Below, piece after piece: positions 34,679-45,201 of a stretch of DNA of 64,000 bases. A model generated the notes under the pieces. The model saw nothing but the letters and a program-made list of their open reading frames with translations, searched no databases and was not told where the DNA came from. The stretch lies in contig NW_009799100.1 of NCBI RefSeq assembly GCF_000213175.1, positions 4,157,099 to 4,221,098 on the forward strand. Direction: 5' to 3'. Each line of letters begins with the position of its first letter. Positions within the stretch are counted from its first letter, which is position 1. The translations under genes were made by a program, and so were the position numbers. Source of the DNA: Neurospora tetrasperma FGSC 2508. Lineage: Eukaryota > Ascomycota > Sordariomycetes > Sordariales > Sordariaceae.

Positions 34679-35968
34679 TTAGGCGGACAACAAGGCAGTT
34701 CTTTCGGCGGTGGTGCTGCATCGAAGATGGCTTTGGTCAGCTACCATGACTCTCTTCTCTGTCACAGATCAGGGCGAAACTCACATGGGAATCACGTATC
34801 CGTGGCGTGGGTTGGCCGGGAGCTTGTAGTTCTGCGTCTTGGTATAGTGACCGGTGGCAATGTCGGTAGTCTCGAACGGCATATATCCGGTTCCCTTGGT
34901 GTTGTTGTCGATCCAGAGATGCCACTGTCAAATGACAACGAGTTAGCACGACCAACGGAACAGTCAACATGTCAACAAACAAGTATAGCCAAGCGCACGC
35001 ACCTTGTTGCTGTCCTTGTTGTCCCTGAAGATCAACGGTCCTTCGCCAGATGGCAAATCGCCCTGTCCAATGTTCTCCGAGACCTTCTTCCATTGTCCCG
35101 ACAGTCCGTTGTACGACACGTTCTCCTGGATCAATCCGTTGGGTCCGTTCTTGGTGATCATATAGTAAGCTCCGTTATCGCCGGCAGTGATGGTGACATC
35201 CATGCCGTATCCTACGAGATACTCTTCCGCCGCGGTGAAGGTCACGAAATCATTGGTATAGCATCGGAGGATCTTCCAGCCGGCCGAGATGCCGTTGCCG
35301 GTAGAGAGAACGCTCGAAGTCCAGTACACCATGTAGGCGTTACGCTCAGGGTCCCAGATGGCATCGGGCGCCCAGGTCATGCCGGCATTGTCGGGGGATA
35401 CCTTGGCGAGCCGGGGGCCAGACCAGGTTTTCAGGTCGGTGGTCTCCCAGACGACAATGGACTTGGAGCCCTTGGTTTGCATGTCGGTGTTGGACCAGCC
35501 GCCTGGCAGACCGTTGACTTTGAGGTCCTGGTGCAGAGTGTTAGTGGCTGTGGGTTCTGCCTAGGATGGATGGTGAGAAACGTACAGTGGCAATGATCCA
35601 AAACTTGCTTCTATCCGGAGCAGCGATCAATGAAGGGTCGCGAATGCCCTTGGTACCGACGTTGCTGGTCAGGAAGGGTTGACCATTCTTGAGCGTTGTC
35701 CATTGAGTGGGATCATTGTTGTTGCTGACAGCCATATAGATCTGCTCGCCGTTGGAGGTGCCTTCGCCTGTGAACTAGGTGATTGTCAGTTCTTGAACTT
35801 GGCCTTTTCCAAGGCACAAAAGTACGGCAGGAAAGGCTGACTCACGTAAACATAGGCATAGTCGGTGAAGCTGGTGTCTGTTGACCTGATGTCACATGGG
35901 TTCGCGGCTGGGGCGGCCCAGATGGGCGACAGCAGGAAGGCCCAGGAGAGATAGGCGGAGGCTTTCAT
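34679..35968 (-). CDS. gh43-6: Secreted GH43 glycoside hydrolase, arabinanase/arabinofuranosidase type
   Basis: Five exons, 35968-35846, 35774-35586, 35527-35003, 34924-34785 and 34715-34679, join in phase to 337 residues. A signal peptide (AYLSWAFLLSPIWAAPAA) marks secretion. GH43 features of the five-bladed propeller are visible: FTDYAYVYFTGE at the first blade, RDPSL with D87, TWAPDAIWD with D159, and SGEGPLIFRD with E266 as candidate acid. It should cut arabinose-containing side chains of plant cell walls. The last intron is notable: read through, the frame ends at once with TGA after VIPM; spliced, it continues as VIPITTAERTALLSA. The symbol is from memory of the Neurospora GH43 gene near con-10 and is not certain; subfamily and exact substrate are also open. 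A 10-bp inverted repeat lies 165 bases upstream. Confidence 0.82.
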
Positions 35969-36132
35969 CGTGAGTGTCTAATGTCAGCTAAGTCCGGTTC
36001 TGTTGTGAAGTGGCTGATGATGCTTTGACTCCAGACACAGGCCATCGCTGACATCTTTATACCAACGAGTTCCCAGCAACCGCTCCGACCAAACCTCACT
36101 TATCGAATTAAGGTAATAACTGCCGAAATTTG

Positions 36133-36161
36133 AGGTGTTGTTCAGGAGGTAAACAACACCT
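36133..36161. promoter_or_regulatory. Perfect 10-bp inverted repeat upstream of GH43 gene
   Basis: aggtgttgtt at 36133-36142 is repeated in reverse complement at 36152-36161 with a 9-base spacer. It sits 165-193 bases upstream of the GH43 start codon. It could be a binding site for a dimeric regulator or a hairpin in the leader; no known site name is claimed. Confidence 0.4.
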
Positions 36162-36189
36162 GACCTACGCGCGCGAATGACAACCAGGG

Positions 36190-36456
36190 CTTGTTTGAAG
36201 CTCCTCGCCATGCCTTGCCTCCTCACTGTTTGACGTGCCAAGAAGAACCACTCGCTCGGAGCTTGTTTGAAACATTGCCTATTTGGGACACGAGACATTA
36301 CTGTATACTACCTCACCAGGGGTCGTTTGAGGCTACTCGCGATGCCTTGTCGCCTCCTGGTTCGGGGTGCCAGGAAGAATCACTCCCACCGCTCGGAGCT
36401 GTCCGAAGAAATCGCCTATTTGGGACACGAGACGTCACCATACTACCTTTCCAGAA
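36190..36456 (+). repeat. Imperfect tandem duplication, period about 131 bp
   Basis: Two adjacent copies share long blocks in the same order: tttgaagctcctcgccatgcc vs tttgaggctactcgcgatgcc, then cctcct, then gccaagaagaa vs gccaggaagaa, then gctcggagct, then cgcctatttgggacacgagac vs tgcctatttgggacacgagac. An open frame of 146 codons (36191-36631) crosses both, but the two copies sit in different frames, so the repeat is not a protein repeat. Origin unknown. Confidence 0.75.
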
Positions 36457-38176
36457 GGATATTTCTCCGGACGTCCCGTTAGGCTCTGTTCAGGGCGTGC
36501 TCGGTGTACCCGTAGGGCTTAGAAATGGAAATCTGGAGATCTGGGGGAATGTGGTTTGGGACTTCGAAGAAGTAAATTGGCAGGATGGGTCTAATGCCTG
36601 GCCCCTGTCACTTGCCTGGTGTGTCCCTTAACAGTTTCTCGCCATTTCTGGCGAGGCCGTCGTTAGAGATGATAACTTGGCAATCGGAACTACTCCACTA
36701 TCTTGTGTGGGCGTGGTGTGGTTGGTTCAAAAAGTCTTGGCGGGTCAAAGCTTCAGAAAGTCATTTCTGTTCAGGACCTTCCGACTTCCGAGGTGCGGGA
36801 GACTGACTGCCTTTTCTGAAACGCGACCTTTTGTTCAGGCCGATGCTGGTCTATTTGTTAGCTCAAGACCTCTGGTCAACTTGTCCAGGCGTTTCAACAA
36901 GTTCGCATGAACATGTCAAATTAAGTAATGATCCTCTATTCTTGACCATGACCCTGTATTATACATACTTTAGTGCCATCTTGGCGTTCAGGATAGGTTG
37001 CATGTGTCCTACTCGGGGCACAGAACTGATAGACAAACCAGCATTAGACGACGTTCTTTGCTTCCCACCTGCCGAGACACTTCCGAGCACCCATCTTATA
37101 AGTGCGCCGAACACGCCCTCGATGCCCTCCATGTTCACAGCAGGCAACTGGTGGAAGATTTAGGACCTTGACCTCTTGTCAGGAACAGTGATTGGCGCGC
37201 TTCCGCTCTTCGGTGCTTTATCTGATGAAGTTAAGGATTTAAAGTTTTGGTACCGCGCCCTTCAACTACCGATAAGGTTGAAGCCGTCTTCCAAGAAGAA
37301 CTTGGCCGCTCATTGATCGGTAACAGATCTCAACCGGGATATCGGGCCACCTTCGCGGGATGGAGGGCTAGATCCCGGTGCATTGCCCTCAAATGAGTCA
37401 AAACCTGCTCTTGCAAGCTCCGAGATTCGTGACCGAAAGTGTCCATGATGCCACGGGCAGCATAAGTATCCTCGAAACATGTGTTGGTACGAAGGCCCAA
37501 GGATGTCAAAGGCAGAGTTGGACACGAACACACAAGGCTACCATCATCGAGCGATGAAGGATCACCATTCTGCAGTGGTAGCAATGACGGAGATCGTCAT
37601 GCCATACGTTATGCAACATAGGCGCAGCACAAGGGGAAGGGGGCTTCAACTTTCTTTGTTCACTCGCTCGAAGACCGAATGAGAAAGGACTGCTCTCAAC
37701 TTTTGCATTCTGTCAGCCAATGTAGGCTCATCACCTGGGAGATCTTGTTCTTGAAATTGAGGATATTCTCACGTTGGTAAGCCCAGACAAAGACGCCTCA
37801 AAGGATCCTAATAATATTTTCTTTCATCGAATTTTTCCGAGCTTTTGTCGGCGGGATAGTTGGGTTGAAAGGAGAAGCACAGGAATGAACAAAGAGACAT
37901 GCTTTTCGAACGATACAATGGCTTTGATGAAAGGAAGACTCGATTCAACTTACAACAGCACACGAGCATCAAGTGATACAGTCGAGATCTTTACAATGAC
38001 CATTGTCAAATCCGTCATCTCTCACAGTTTTCCTTTGCTTCGCTGGTCGATGAGCTCTTCTGTAGATAATGGCCCATCCCCTCACTTCTAGTAGAATTCC
38101 CAAGGAGGTTTACTGTACTATAGTCTAGTTTGATCCTAGGACAACCGGTGCAGCTCATCAAATCTCGTGGGACAAT

Positions 38177-39598
38177 TTGGTTTCCCACTTGTTACACTAC
38201 AAGATGATGAAAGCGCGTTCATGTACCGGTCAGGTAAAGGTACTTACTCGAGGAACCAAGCGATGTGCCAAAGAGTTACTACAAAGCATCACCGCCATCG
38301 CCGAACAACCGACCCCGAAGAAAAAGCCGAAACAATGCCGCTTGCCGCGCTCGTATCGACCCAGAATCAGAACCGCCAACACCAACACCTCAGGTAACTC
38401 GGACTCACTATCCCCAACAACGAAACAAACCTTCAACCACAGTAGTAGTACGTCCCCCCAGTCTCCGATCCCTCCAACCCCTCGACAAACACCTTCAACC
38501 CCCATCACTACGCACCTCCACCACCTCTCCACCTCCCACCCCTCTCACACCCGCAAGCTCACCCTCCGCACCCGTGGTCTCATACCCCTCCCTTCCTCTC
38601 TCACGTCTATTACGTCTGATCACACCCGCCTTTCCCCTACATCCCATGCCCTCCTCTTGAAAAAAGCTTCCAGCCTCTCCCAGTATGAACCCTTCGTGCT
38701 CCCCCGCTCCTTTCGACGACATCAAGCCCACACGGTAGATGCCACTCTGGCGTTTGCGCAATCGGAGGCTGGATCGGCGTTCTGTATTAGAGAGGATGGT
38801 TTGTTGTTGACGGCGGCGCATTGTGTGGTTGAGACGGTGCAGACGGTAGGGAGGTTGTTTTGGCTAGTTATGCCGGCGCCGGTGGAGGGGAAGGAAGGGG
38901 AGGATAAGGGGAAGGAGAACTACTCGGGTTCAACATTACGAGGAGGAGGGTGTAGGAGAGGAGGTTCGAATATCCCTCCCAAGTCGAGGTCCAGGATCGT
39001 ATTTGCTAGGTGTATAGCGTGGGATTTGGGAAGGGATTTGGCGCTTTTGAAGATTACGCATGCTCAAGCCCTAGATGAGGGTTGTAGGTTATCTGCTGGA
39101 GGGAAAACTACGAGTGGAAAGATGACGAATTCCTCCTCATGCAAGAGAATTGAGATGGGGGCGGGGAACTTTTCCTGTGTCAAATTACCCTCACCCTCCC
39201 TCTCACGCGGATGCGGATCAAGCAAACCACATAAAGAACCACCCCTTCATACTCCTCTAGTAGCAATCGGCCATCCAGCCGACGAACATCCAGACGATCC
39301 GCCGGGCGTTAAGGCGTACGGGTCAGAACACCGTCGGGTCTTGCAGCTGTCTTCTGGACGATACCTCGGGATTGCGCCGGACAAGGTAGACAGCCCGCAG
39401 GATAATTCTGACACAGGCGCGATGCAGCATGATTGCTGGACGTACTGGGGGCATAGCGGCGGGCCGATCTTTGAGCAGAACACTGGAGTGCTGGTGGGCG
39501 TACATGTGGATTGGAACCCGGAAGAGCCAATGGTGAAGAGGGCGGTGCCGTGGGTGGCTGTGGAGACGTTTTTGGAGGAGAACGGGTTTTGGAATTGA
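38177..39598 (+). CDS. Trypsin-fold serine protease (DegP/HtrA-like catalytic domain)
   Basis: One open frame of 473 residues. The catalytic triad of the S1 fold is readable: H215 in LLTAAHCV, D287 in WDLGRDLALLKI, S427 in GHSGGPIF. The domain therefore runs from about residue 185 to 465 with Gly/Ser-rich and Lys-rich insertions between the strands. No PDZ domain follows. The first 180 residues are Ser/Thr/Pro-rich and basic with no signal peptide, which suggests a cytosolic or organelle site. The start is doubtful: another frame begins at 38265 and stays open over this low-complexity part, and an intron there would change the N-terminus. Substrate unknown. It faces con-10 tail to tail, 339 bases apart. 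Confidence 0.78.
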   Translation: MVSHLLHYKMMKARSCTGQVKVLTRGTKRCAKELLQSITAIAEQPTPKKKPKQCRLPRSYRPRIRTANTNTSGNSDSLSPTTKQTFNHSSSTSPQSPIPPTPRQTPSTPITTHLHHLSTSHPSHTRKLTLRTRGLIPLPSSLTSITSDHTRLSPTSHALLLKKASSLSQYEPFVLPRSFRRHQAHTVDATLAFAQSEAGSAFCIREDGLLLTAAHCVVETVQTVGRLFWLVMPAPVEGKEGEDKGKENYSGSTLRGGGCRRGGSNIPPKSRSRIVFARCIAWDLGRDLALLKITHAQALDEGCRLSAGGKTTSGKMTNSSSCKRIEMGAGNFSCVKLPSPSLSRGCGSSKPHKEPPLHTPLVAIGHPADEHPDDPPGVKAYGSEHRRVLQLSSGRYLGIAPDKVDSPQDNSDTGAMQHDCWTYWGHSGGPIFEQNTGVLVGVHVDWNPEEPMVKRAVPWVAVETFLEENGFWN

Positions 39599-39937
39599 GT
39601 ACTTATTACACTAGTAGTGAGAGGGATGGGTTAGAATAACCGTCCAGGATAAATCGGTGTCACATGGGAATGTTTTATTTCACGACATGACAGTGTATAA
39701 GTCTTTTGGCAAATTGTCAAAGCATTCGATTGCCTAGGAACAGATGATAACCGAGTTAAAGCAAAATTATCTGAGTGCGCCTTCTCACGCCAGCCAAATA
39801 AATCACAATTGCGATCCCGTGTCATATCCCATGCTGTTGTTACAGTTCCGTCATCCAAAGACAAAAGTCATTAATTCGTATCCCGTGCGCCAGGTCAAAA
39901 TCAGATGATGGTAGTCGTAGTAGTAGGTGGATGGCCT
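39599..39937. other. Convergent 3' intergenic
   Basis: The 339 bases separate the protease stop and the con-10 stop. Nothing beyond 3' ends is visible. Confidence 0.5.
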
Positions 39938-40342
39938 CTACTCATCGTCGTCGGCACCAGTGCCACCGGAAGCCTTGCCGCCCTTACGACCGGCCTCGCG
40001 GGCCTTTTCGGAGCCAGGCTCAAAGCTGCCGCTGGAGGCCTTACCGCCCTTGGAAGCAATCTCGCGCTGTTTTGGGTTCATGTGTCAGTCCACGCTCAGT
40101 CATGGTTCACTGCAAAGAGGTGGGGAAATCAAAGACATACCTGTTTCTCGGGATCCATGCTGGCAAAGCCACCGCTGTGGCTGGCCTGACCACCCTTGGA
40201 GGCGATGGCCTGAACCTCTTCCTTGGGGCTGGAGAAATGGATTATGTTAGCAAAGTGTCTTGGCAGTGTGGTTGAGGAGATAATGATGGGAAACATACCG
40301 GTTGGCGAAGTTGCCGGGGTTGTCGTTACCAGTGCCAGCCAT
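39938..40342 (-). CDS. con-10: Conidiation-specific protein 10
   Basis: Exons 40342-40299, 40228-40141 and 40066-39938 give 86 residues, the length I know for Neurospora CON-10. The protein starts MAGTGNDNPGNFANRPKEE and has three Lys-Gly-Gly repeats (SKGGQASHSGGF, SKGGKASSGSF, RKGGKASGGTG), the small hydrophilic stress-repeat family also found in bacteria, and ends in an acidic GADDDE. Known biology: con-10 mRNA is abundant in conidia and is induced by developmental signals and by blue light; loss has little phenotype. It likely acts as a disordered stress protectant, which is inference. con-13 lies 1.7 kb upstream on the same strand, the known con-10/con-13 cluster. Confidence 0.95.
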
Positions 40343-41167
40343 GTTGATGATGTTGTTTAGGAGAATGTGATTTGGTATTAGTGTAGTTGTGCGTTGAAGT
40401 TGTTGAGTAGATGCTGTTATCTGTTGATGAGTTGCTTGATGGAGGAGAAGATATTGTTCGATGGGGAGGAGGATAAGAGATCCTTATATACACAAAAACA
40501 ACTGATGTGAACCAGCAACCTGACTGACTATTGTGAGTTTGTGATGTCAGTTTGTATGATGAGATGCCATCTGCCACTGAATGCTCGTTTTCGTCTCATC
40601 CGCATAGTATCGTAGCCCTTTGCATCTCGCAATCGGTTCAAAATGAGAGATGGTGATGTCAACATGATGCCCACTGCAGAGATCGGATTCGGTATACCAA
40701 CAGAATGATTCTGACAGCGACCTAAATCGGTTTCGATCCGTCTCGTCGATCCCAACCTGTCCATCTCATGCAGCGGTCGAGGCAGGAGGAAGCTCCCTGC
40801 CGCATTTGGAAATGTCAACAATTCGGGTCGATTTGGAGGTGCCAAGACTCTTTGCTTTCGGCAGCTTCCAGGCTACAGCGGGGTCAAGGCAAGAAGCGGC
40901 GTTTGTGAGTGGTCGGGTTAACCTACGGCCCTGCGCTAGTCTCCTGTGTAAGCGTCATCACGCGGGGAATAAGCTCCCTGGGCCCCACACTAACCCCACA
41001 GCGGCATCGCCGTGCCTGTCAGCCCCAAATCTTTCAGCCAGCTAAATTTCATAATCAGCTCGTCACCATTTCACTTCTTTGGTTTGCATTCTTCACTCGA
41101 TTTGTAACATAAGGACAGTAGTTTTTCCGGCACGGCGAGTCGCATTACTTTGTCGGTTCATACCTAA

Positions 41168-41197
41168 TGTTTGTTTGTTTGTTTGTTTGTTTGTTTG
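41168..41197 (+). repeat. (TTTG)7 microsatellite
   Basis: Seven copies of the tetranucleotide tttg lie about 830 bases upstream of the con-10 start codon. Confidence 0.9.
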
Positions 41198-41528
41198 GGA
41201 GCTTCCACAACCGCTCAGCCACTTCGTAATCGATTGATCTGACTTTGGACGTCGATTTAGGCACATCGACGTGCGAAACCAGCAAAGGCCCACGCGGCGG
41301 GTTTAGTATTGTGAAATTTCCTGACAAGCCAAGTGATGATGAAGTTGCGGCTCGAATCATCGGCCGGACTCGATAGATTCCTCATTCAGCATATACCAGA
41401 CGGTTAGTCTACAGCTGGCCGAACAACTGCTCCAGAACAACGTCTCATGCACTTATCCATATGGCTACAATATGTAAAGGGGGGATAGACGACAAACTCA
41501 AATATTCAATGGGCTTCGATCTCGTTTC

Positions 41529-41648
41529 CATCGATGACCCTTCCCCTGGAATCCAGAGTGGGAAATGCAGATCAGATCGATGGCTGAGCCGTCAAGGTAC
41601 ATCGATCGAACCATTCCTTCCTTTTCGGATGTTGGCGATCTGGATCGG
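41529..41648. promoter_or_regulatory. Candidate light-response region: cluster of GATCGA-type words
   Basis: Within 120 bases I see tcgat (41530), gatcga (41575-41580), a gatcga inside atcgatcgaa (41604-41609, which also contains the reverse word tcgatc), cgatc (41636-41640) and ggatcgg (41642-41648). The White Collar complex, the blue-light factor of Neurospora, is known to prefer GATCGA-like sites, and con-10 is light-induced. The cluster is 1.2-1.3 kb upstream of con-10. Function here is inference. Confidence 0.35.
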
Positions 41649-42083
41649 AAACTTCCTTTGTTCTCGGAAGAAAGGAGCAAAGGGCTTGACAGAAATCGTA
41701 ACCCCGCTTGAAGACAAACAAGTGGACAAAGTCAGACTTGTGTATTTCCCACATGGAAAAAGCCATCGGCCTTCGTTATTCATTGCCCTGGGTGCGAGTG
41801 GGCGTCTCCCGTCTATCCCCACAAACCTGCCGACTACCTCGCAACCACAAGCGACACCAAAGCATCGAACAAGCATCAAATCAATTATTACCTAGTCTAT
41901 CGACAAAGACAGCCTAACCTATCCCAGTTATCCAGAAATAAAAGGTTATCATCATCCCAAAAGGAGACGGTTTGATGACGTCGCTCACAACTGAGGTTTC
42001 GCAACTTCCTCAACACTCTGAAGTCACAGCTAAAGCCCAGTCAATCGCACCTCGCGGACCTGGAATCCATCATAGTTCCCGCT

Positions 42084-43228
42084 TCAGACCCTGAACTTGG
42101 TGCCCTTCTTACTACCCTTGGTCTTCCTATCGGCCGCCGGTTTCCCGGGAGAAATGCCGGCCGCGACCTCGGCGTGACGCTGAAGCTCCTTGACCAGGGC
42201 GTCGTGCTTCTTCTGCTGCCCGTCCGGCAACACTGGATTTACACCACCAGACTCCGCCGCGACAGCAGCATGGGATGCTTGACAGTGGCCACTGGCTTCC
42301 GCATCAGGCCCCATGCAAACCGTGGTACTGTTTACATTCCGGTCAGCACAGGGTCATCAAGCAAATGGGTGTTGTTGAGAAGAACTTACTCCTTGATCCA
42401 GTAACGATCGCACATCTGTCCAGGCTGCTTACGCCAGACACTGTTCAACTGTCCAACCACCTTCTTGACCTGATTGATCATACAGCCGACATTCTGGGTA
42501 TAGATAGACTGTACCGTAGCATCGTATCCAGCCATGACTCCCACCTGGGCATATGCCTCGAGCCAGCTGGCCTTGGAATAGTGGTCTGCGACGCAAGTGT
42601 CCTTGGCAACGGTATCCTTCCAGTCTTGCGAAAGGGAGTACCAATCGTTGATGGACGCCCCGGCAACGTGACGGTCAAGGTTGTGGCTGAGCTCATGGAA
42701 GAAGACGGACTCGGAATTGCCGCAGTCGCCAAAGAAGTAGTTGTTGAAGCTATCGCTGTAGGCTGAGCACATGTCTCCCGCAAAGCTGGAGACATAGCCA
42801 TTATACTGGCGAGCCTTGACAGGGAGTTGACCGACACGCTGCGCAATGGTGTCGATGGCCATGGGCGAGTTCTTGCATCGGCAGACGGTGGTGGGAATGG
42901 GGCACTATTGTCAAGTTAAGGTAAGCACAGATTCCGAATCCGAGGCAAGTCTTTTACCTACATCCGAGTATCTGACATCGTATACTTCGAGATCGTACGG
43001 GTTGCAGTACTTATTGTTGACAGACGTGTCATAGCACAGCTTGGGTACAGTACCCCAAGGCCATTGACTTATGGTGTAGGGTGCCGGGGTCAAACTTTGA
43101 AGTCCGCCGTTCGCATCCAGGACGTTGAGGCCGCTAAACTTCTCGCCCATCGATTCCGGGGGACCGTCCGCCAAAACAGCCGGTGCAACGGCTGCAAGCA
43201 GCAGGGCGAAGAAATGAGCCTGGAGCAT
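42084..43228 (-). CDS. con-13: Conidiation-specific protein 13, secreted, with HExxH motif
   Basis: Exons 43228-42962, 42904-42390 and 42327-42084 join in phase to 341 residues. I assign con-13 by its known place beside con-10 and by the sequence as I remember it. The signal peptide is clear (FFALLLAAVAPAVLADG). The mature part has Cys pairs (LCYDTS, NKYCNPYD, CPIPTTVCRCK, DMCSAY, GDCGN, KDTCVADHY, VGCMI, QMCDRYW) that suggest a disulfide-bonded extracellular domain. FFHELSHNLD carries HExxH, and SWLEAYAQVG about 40 residues later could give a third zinc ligand, so a metallopeptidase-like fold is possible. The tail after the last intron is hydrophilic and lysine-rich (KTKGSKKGTKFRV). Known biology: expressed in conidiation. 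Confidence 0.8.
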
Positions 43229-45119
43229 TTTGCGAGGAGGTTACAGTACGACAAATGTAACTTTTGGTCGGGGTATGAAGGCTGCTTGTCGAGCTAGGGC
43301 TTCGTCTCTGCCGCCGTTGCGCTGTTGGTGATGCCCAGTCCTTCTTATATGCCTTGCTTTGTCATTGGGATGGGAGTTGGGTCACCAGTATCACTAGGCG
43401 TTGACACACACCAGCGCAAACCATCACAGCCAACGGACCTCTTCACCCTATCTTGGAGGAACGCCGTGAGCGAAGCACGATTTCCATTTACGGGTGACAT
43501 CAACCTTGTTTCTACGCCCGCGATGAACTCCGCTCCGCCAAGAATTAGCTGATCGGTTTAGAATCCGGTGAATGAACATCAATGTACTACTGATTCGCAT
43601 TCAAACCTGATGTTTCTGAACACGGAACTAGGCTTAAGATAGTCTAGTACATGTGCTGTCGATCGGGCATGCCAGACTTGCCAGCCGCTCCGAATGGTGT
43701 GTTCAGCTTACCAGCCCCGCTGGCCGCCTTACATGCAGGTACTTCCAGATCTGCTAGACTGTGAAGGGAGTAAGAGAGTCCGGTTTGAATGAAAATATGC
43801 GGTGGTGCAGGAATGGCAATCGGGGATGCCAATGGTTGCAAGCCATCGACAGGCCGTGTTGTTGCCCTTATGGGCCAATATCTCGGTGTTGGCCGATAAG
43901 TCTCGGCAGCTAACCGCAACTGTGGTGGTAGTATTGGGCCTCTTTCACTCAGTCTCCTCTCATAAGGGGGCAGACGTCAATATCTCCGAGTCAAATTCAG
44001 CGCCTTAGTGCCGAACCATTGGTATACGAACCACGGGCGTCATATCTCCCGATGCTGAGACAGAAAGCGCCCTTGAAGACTGTCCTTGGAAATTCAAAGA
44101 ATAATCGATATAAAAACTTGGCAACTGTGGCAGCCTACCAAGTCTGTATCAGTGGGACGCTGTCTATCTAGCCGGACGCAGAGCCCGATTGCCAAGATTC
44201 ATTGACTCAGGCGGCGTTTCAGATGATGAGATCTCTTGTCAGGTCCAAGGCGTTGAGGCTGAAGTCCACATATGGGCCATAGGCTACGGACAATTATCCG
44301 AACGGGTGTCGTATGTCGCACAAGGCTGCTATGCAATTCGATATTCAATGCCGAGTACTTCCCTATCCATGTTGCTCAGTATACTTTCTAGGCTTGCTGC
44401 ACAAGCCATTGCTTGTTTGTCTGTCAAAATTGCAGCATCCCATCATTGCCTCCTCCTTCTCCTGCTGTTGACGTCGATAGCTAATGGTAGTTTGCATTGA
44501 CCTAGTATATATGATTCTACCTATTACAGTGTCCTTAGTTTCAGACGAGTGCCCCTTCAGTAAGCATAAGGACGCCCTCAGCTCTCCCTGGCTTCCTCTT
44601 CCAGCTCAAGGCCTGTTATCATTCGATCATCGTCTGGCTCGGAAAAGAGTACACTACATTCACTTTGCCGCAAGGCCAATGCTCGCCATCGACAAGGGGA
44701 CCTGGGCATACAAGGTTATGTTTGTCAGTCTCTAGTACGAGCAAGGCTCCTGAGATCAAGAAGATAGCAGCTTATGCGCACTCATCCTGCCGTTCCCTCA
44801 GGTGTTTCTTGTAATGTGCCGTGTTCTGCAGAAAGTCCATGTGATGCGAGCAAAAGGAGGTGTGCATAACTTATTGAACTCGCGCACGGAATCCTAACTT
44901 TGTAGTTATGTCCGAGACACCACGAAGTATATAGTCTTCGCCTTTGATCGTTCGATAAATACTTATTCTGTATCACCACGCCTCTTGGTAGTAATGTAGG
45001 AAACATTATGCATATTCAATATCATGTTGTGCTGAAAAGGCATGTGGTAAAGGTGAACAGGTTTTTGCTTTCGTTTACCCATATAGTTACAAGATTCCAG
45101 CAAGTCTATAACAACATTA
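43229..45119. other. Intergenic, con-13 promoter side to tRNA-Ser
   Basis: About 1.9 kb with the con-13 promoter on the left. Frames of 60-103 codons lack motifs. No repeat seen. Confidence 0.45.
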
Positions 45120-45201
45120 GGCGTGGTGGCAGAGTGGTCTAATGCGCAAGACTAGAAATCTTGTTCCTTCGGGAGCGTCTGTTCGAATCAGGCCCACGTC
45201 G
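45120..45201 (+). tRNA. tRNA-Ser (anticodon AGA)
   Basis: The 82-base sequence folds as a class II tRNA. The acceptor stem pairs GGCGTGG with CCACGTC, leaving G as discriminator. The anticodon loop CTAGAAA sits on an AAGA/TCTT stem and places AGA at 34-36, reading UCU serine codons. A long variable arm (TTCCTTCGGGAG) is typical of serine tRNA, and the T arm is GTCTG-TTCGAAT-CAGGC. No intron. A T-rich run follows shortly (tttttttt near 45222), fitting a polymerase III stop. Confidence 0.92.

Larger units (their letters stand above)
35969..38176. other. Intergenic, GH43 gene to serine protease
   Basis: This 2.2 kb carries both promoters (the genes are divergent), the inverted repeat and the 131-bp duplication listed separately. 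The rest, 36460-38170, shows only short frames without motifs. Confidence 0.45.
40343..42083. other. con-10 upstream region / con-13 downstream region
   Basis: This 1.7 kb is the promoter side of con-10 and the 3' side of con-13. It holds a (TTTG)7 microsatellite and a cluster of GATCGA-type words, both listed separately. A 144-codon frame (41461-41895, plus) has no motif and is not called. Confidence 0.5.

Noticed and set aside
41461-41895. Plus-strand frame of 144 codons between con-10 and con-13
   Set aside because: No motif; overlaps likely regulatory sequence.
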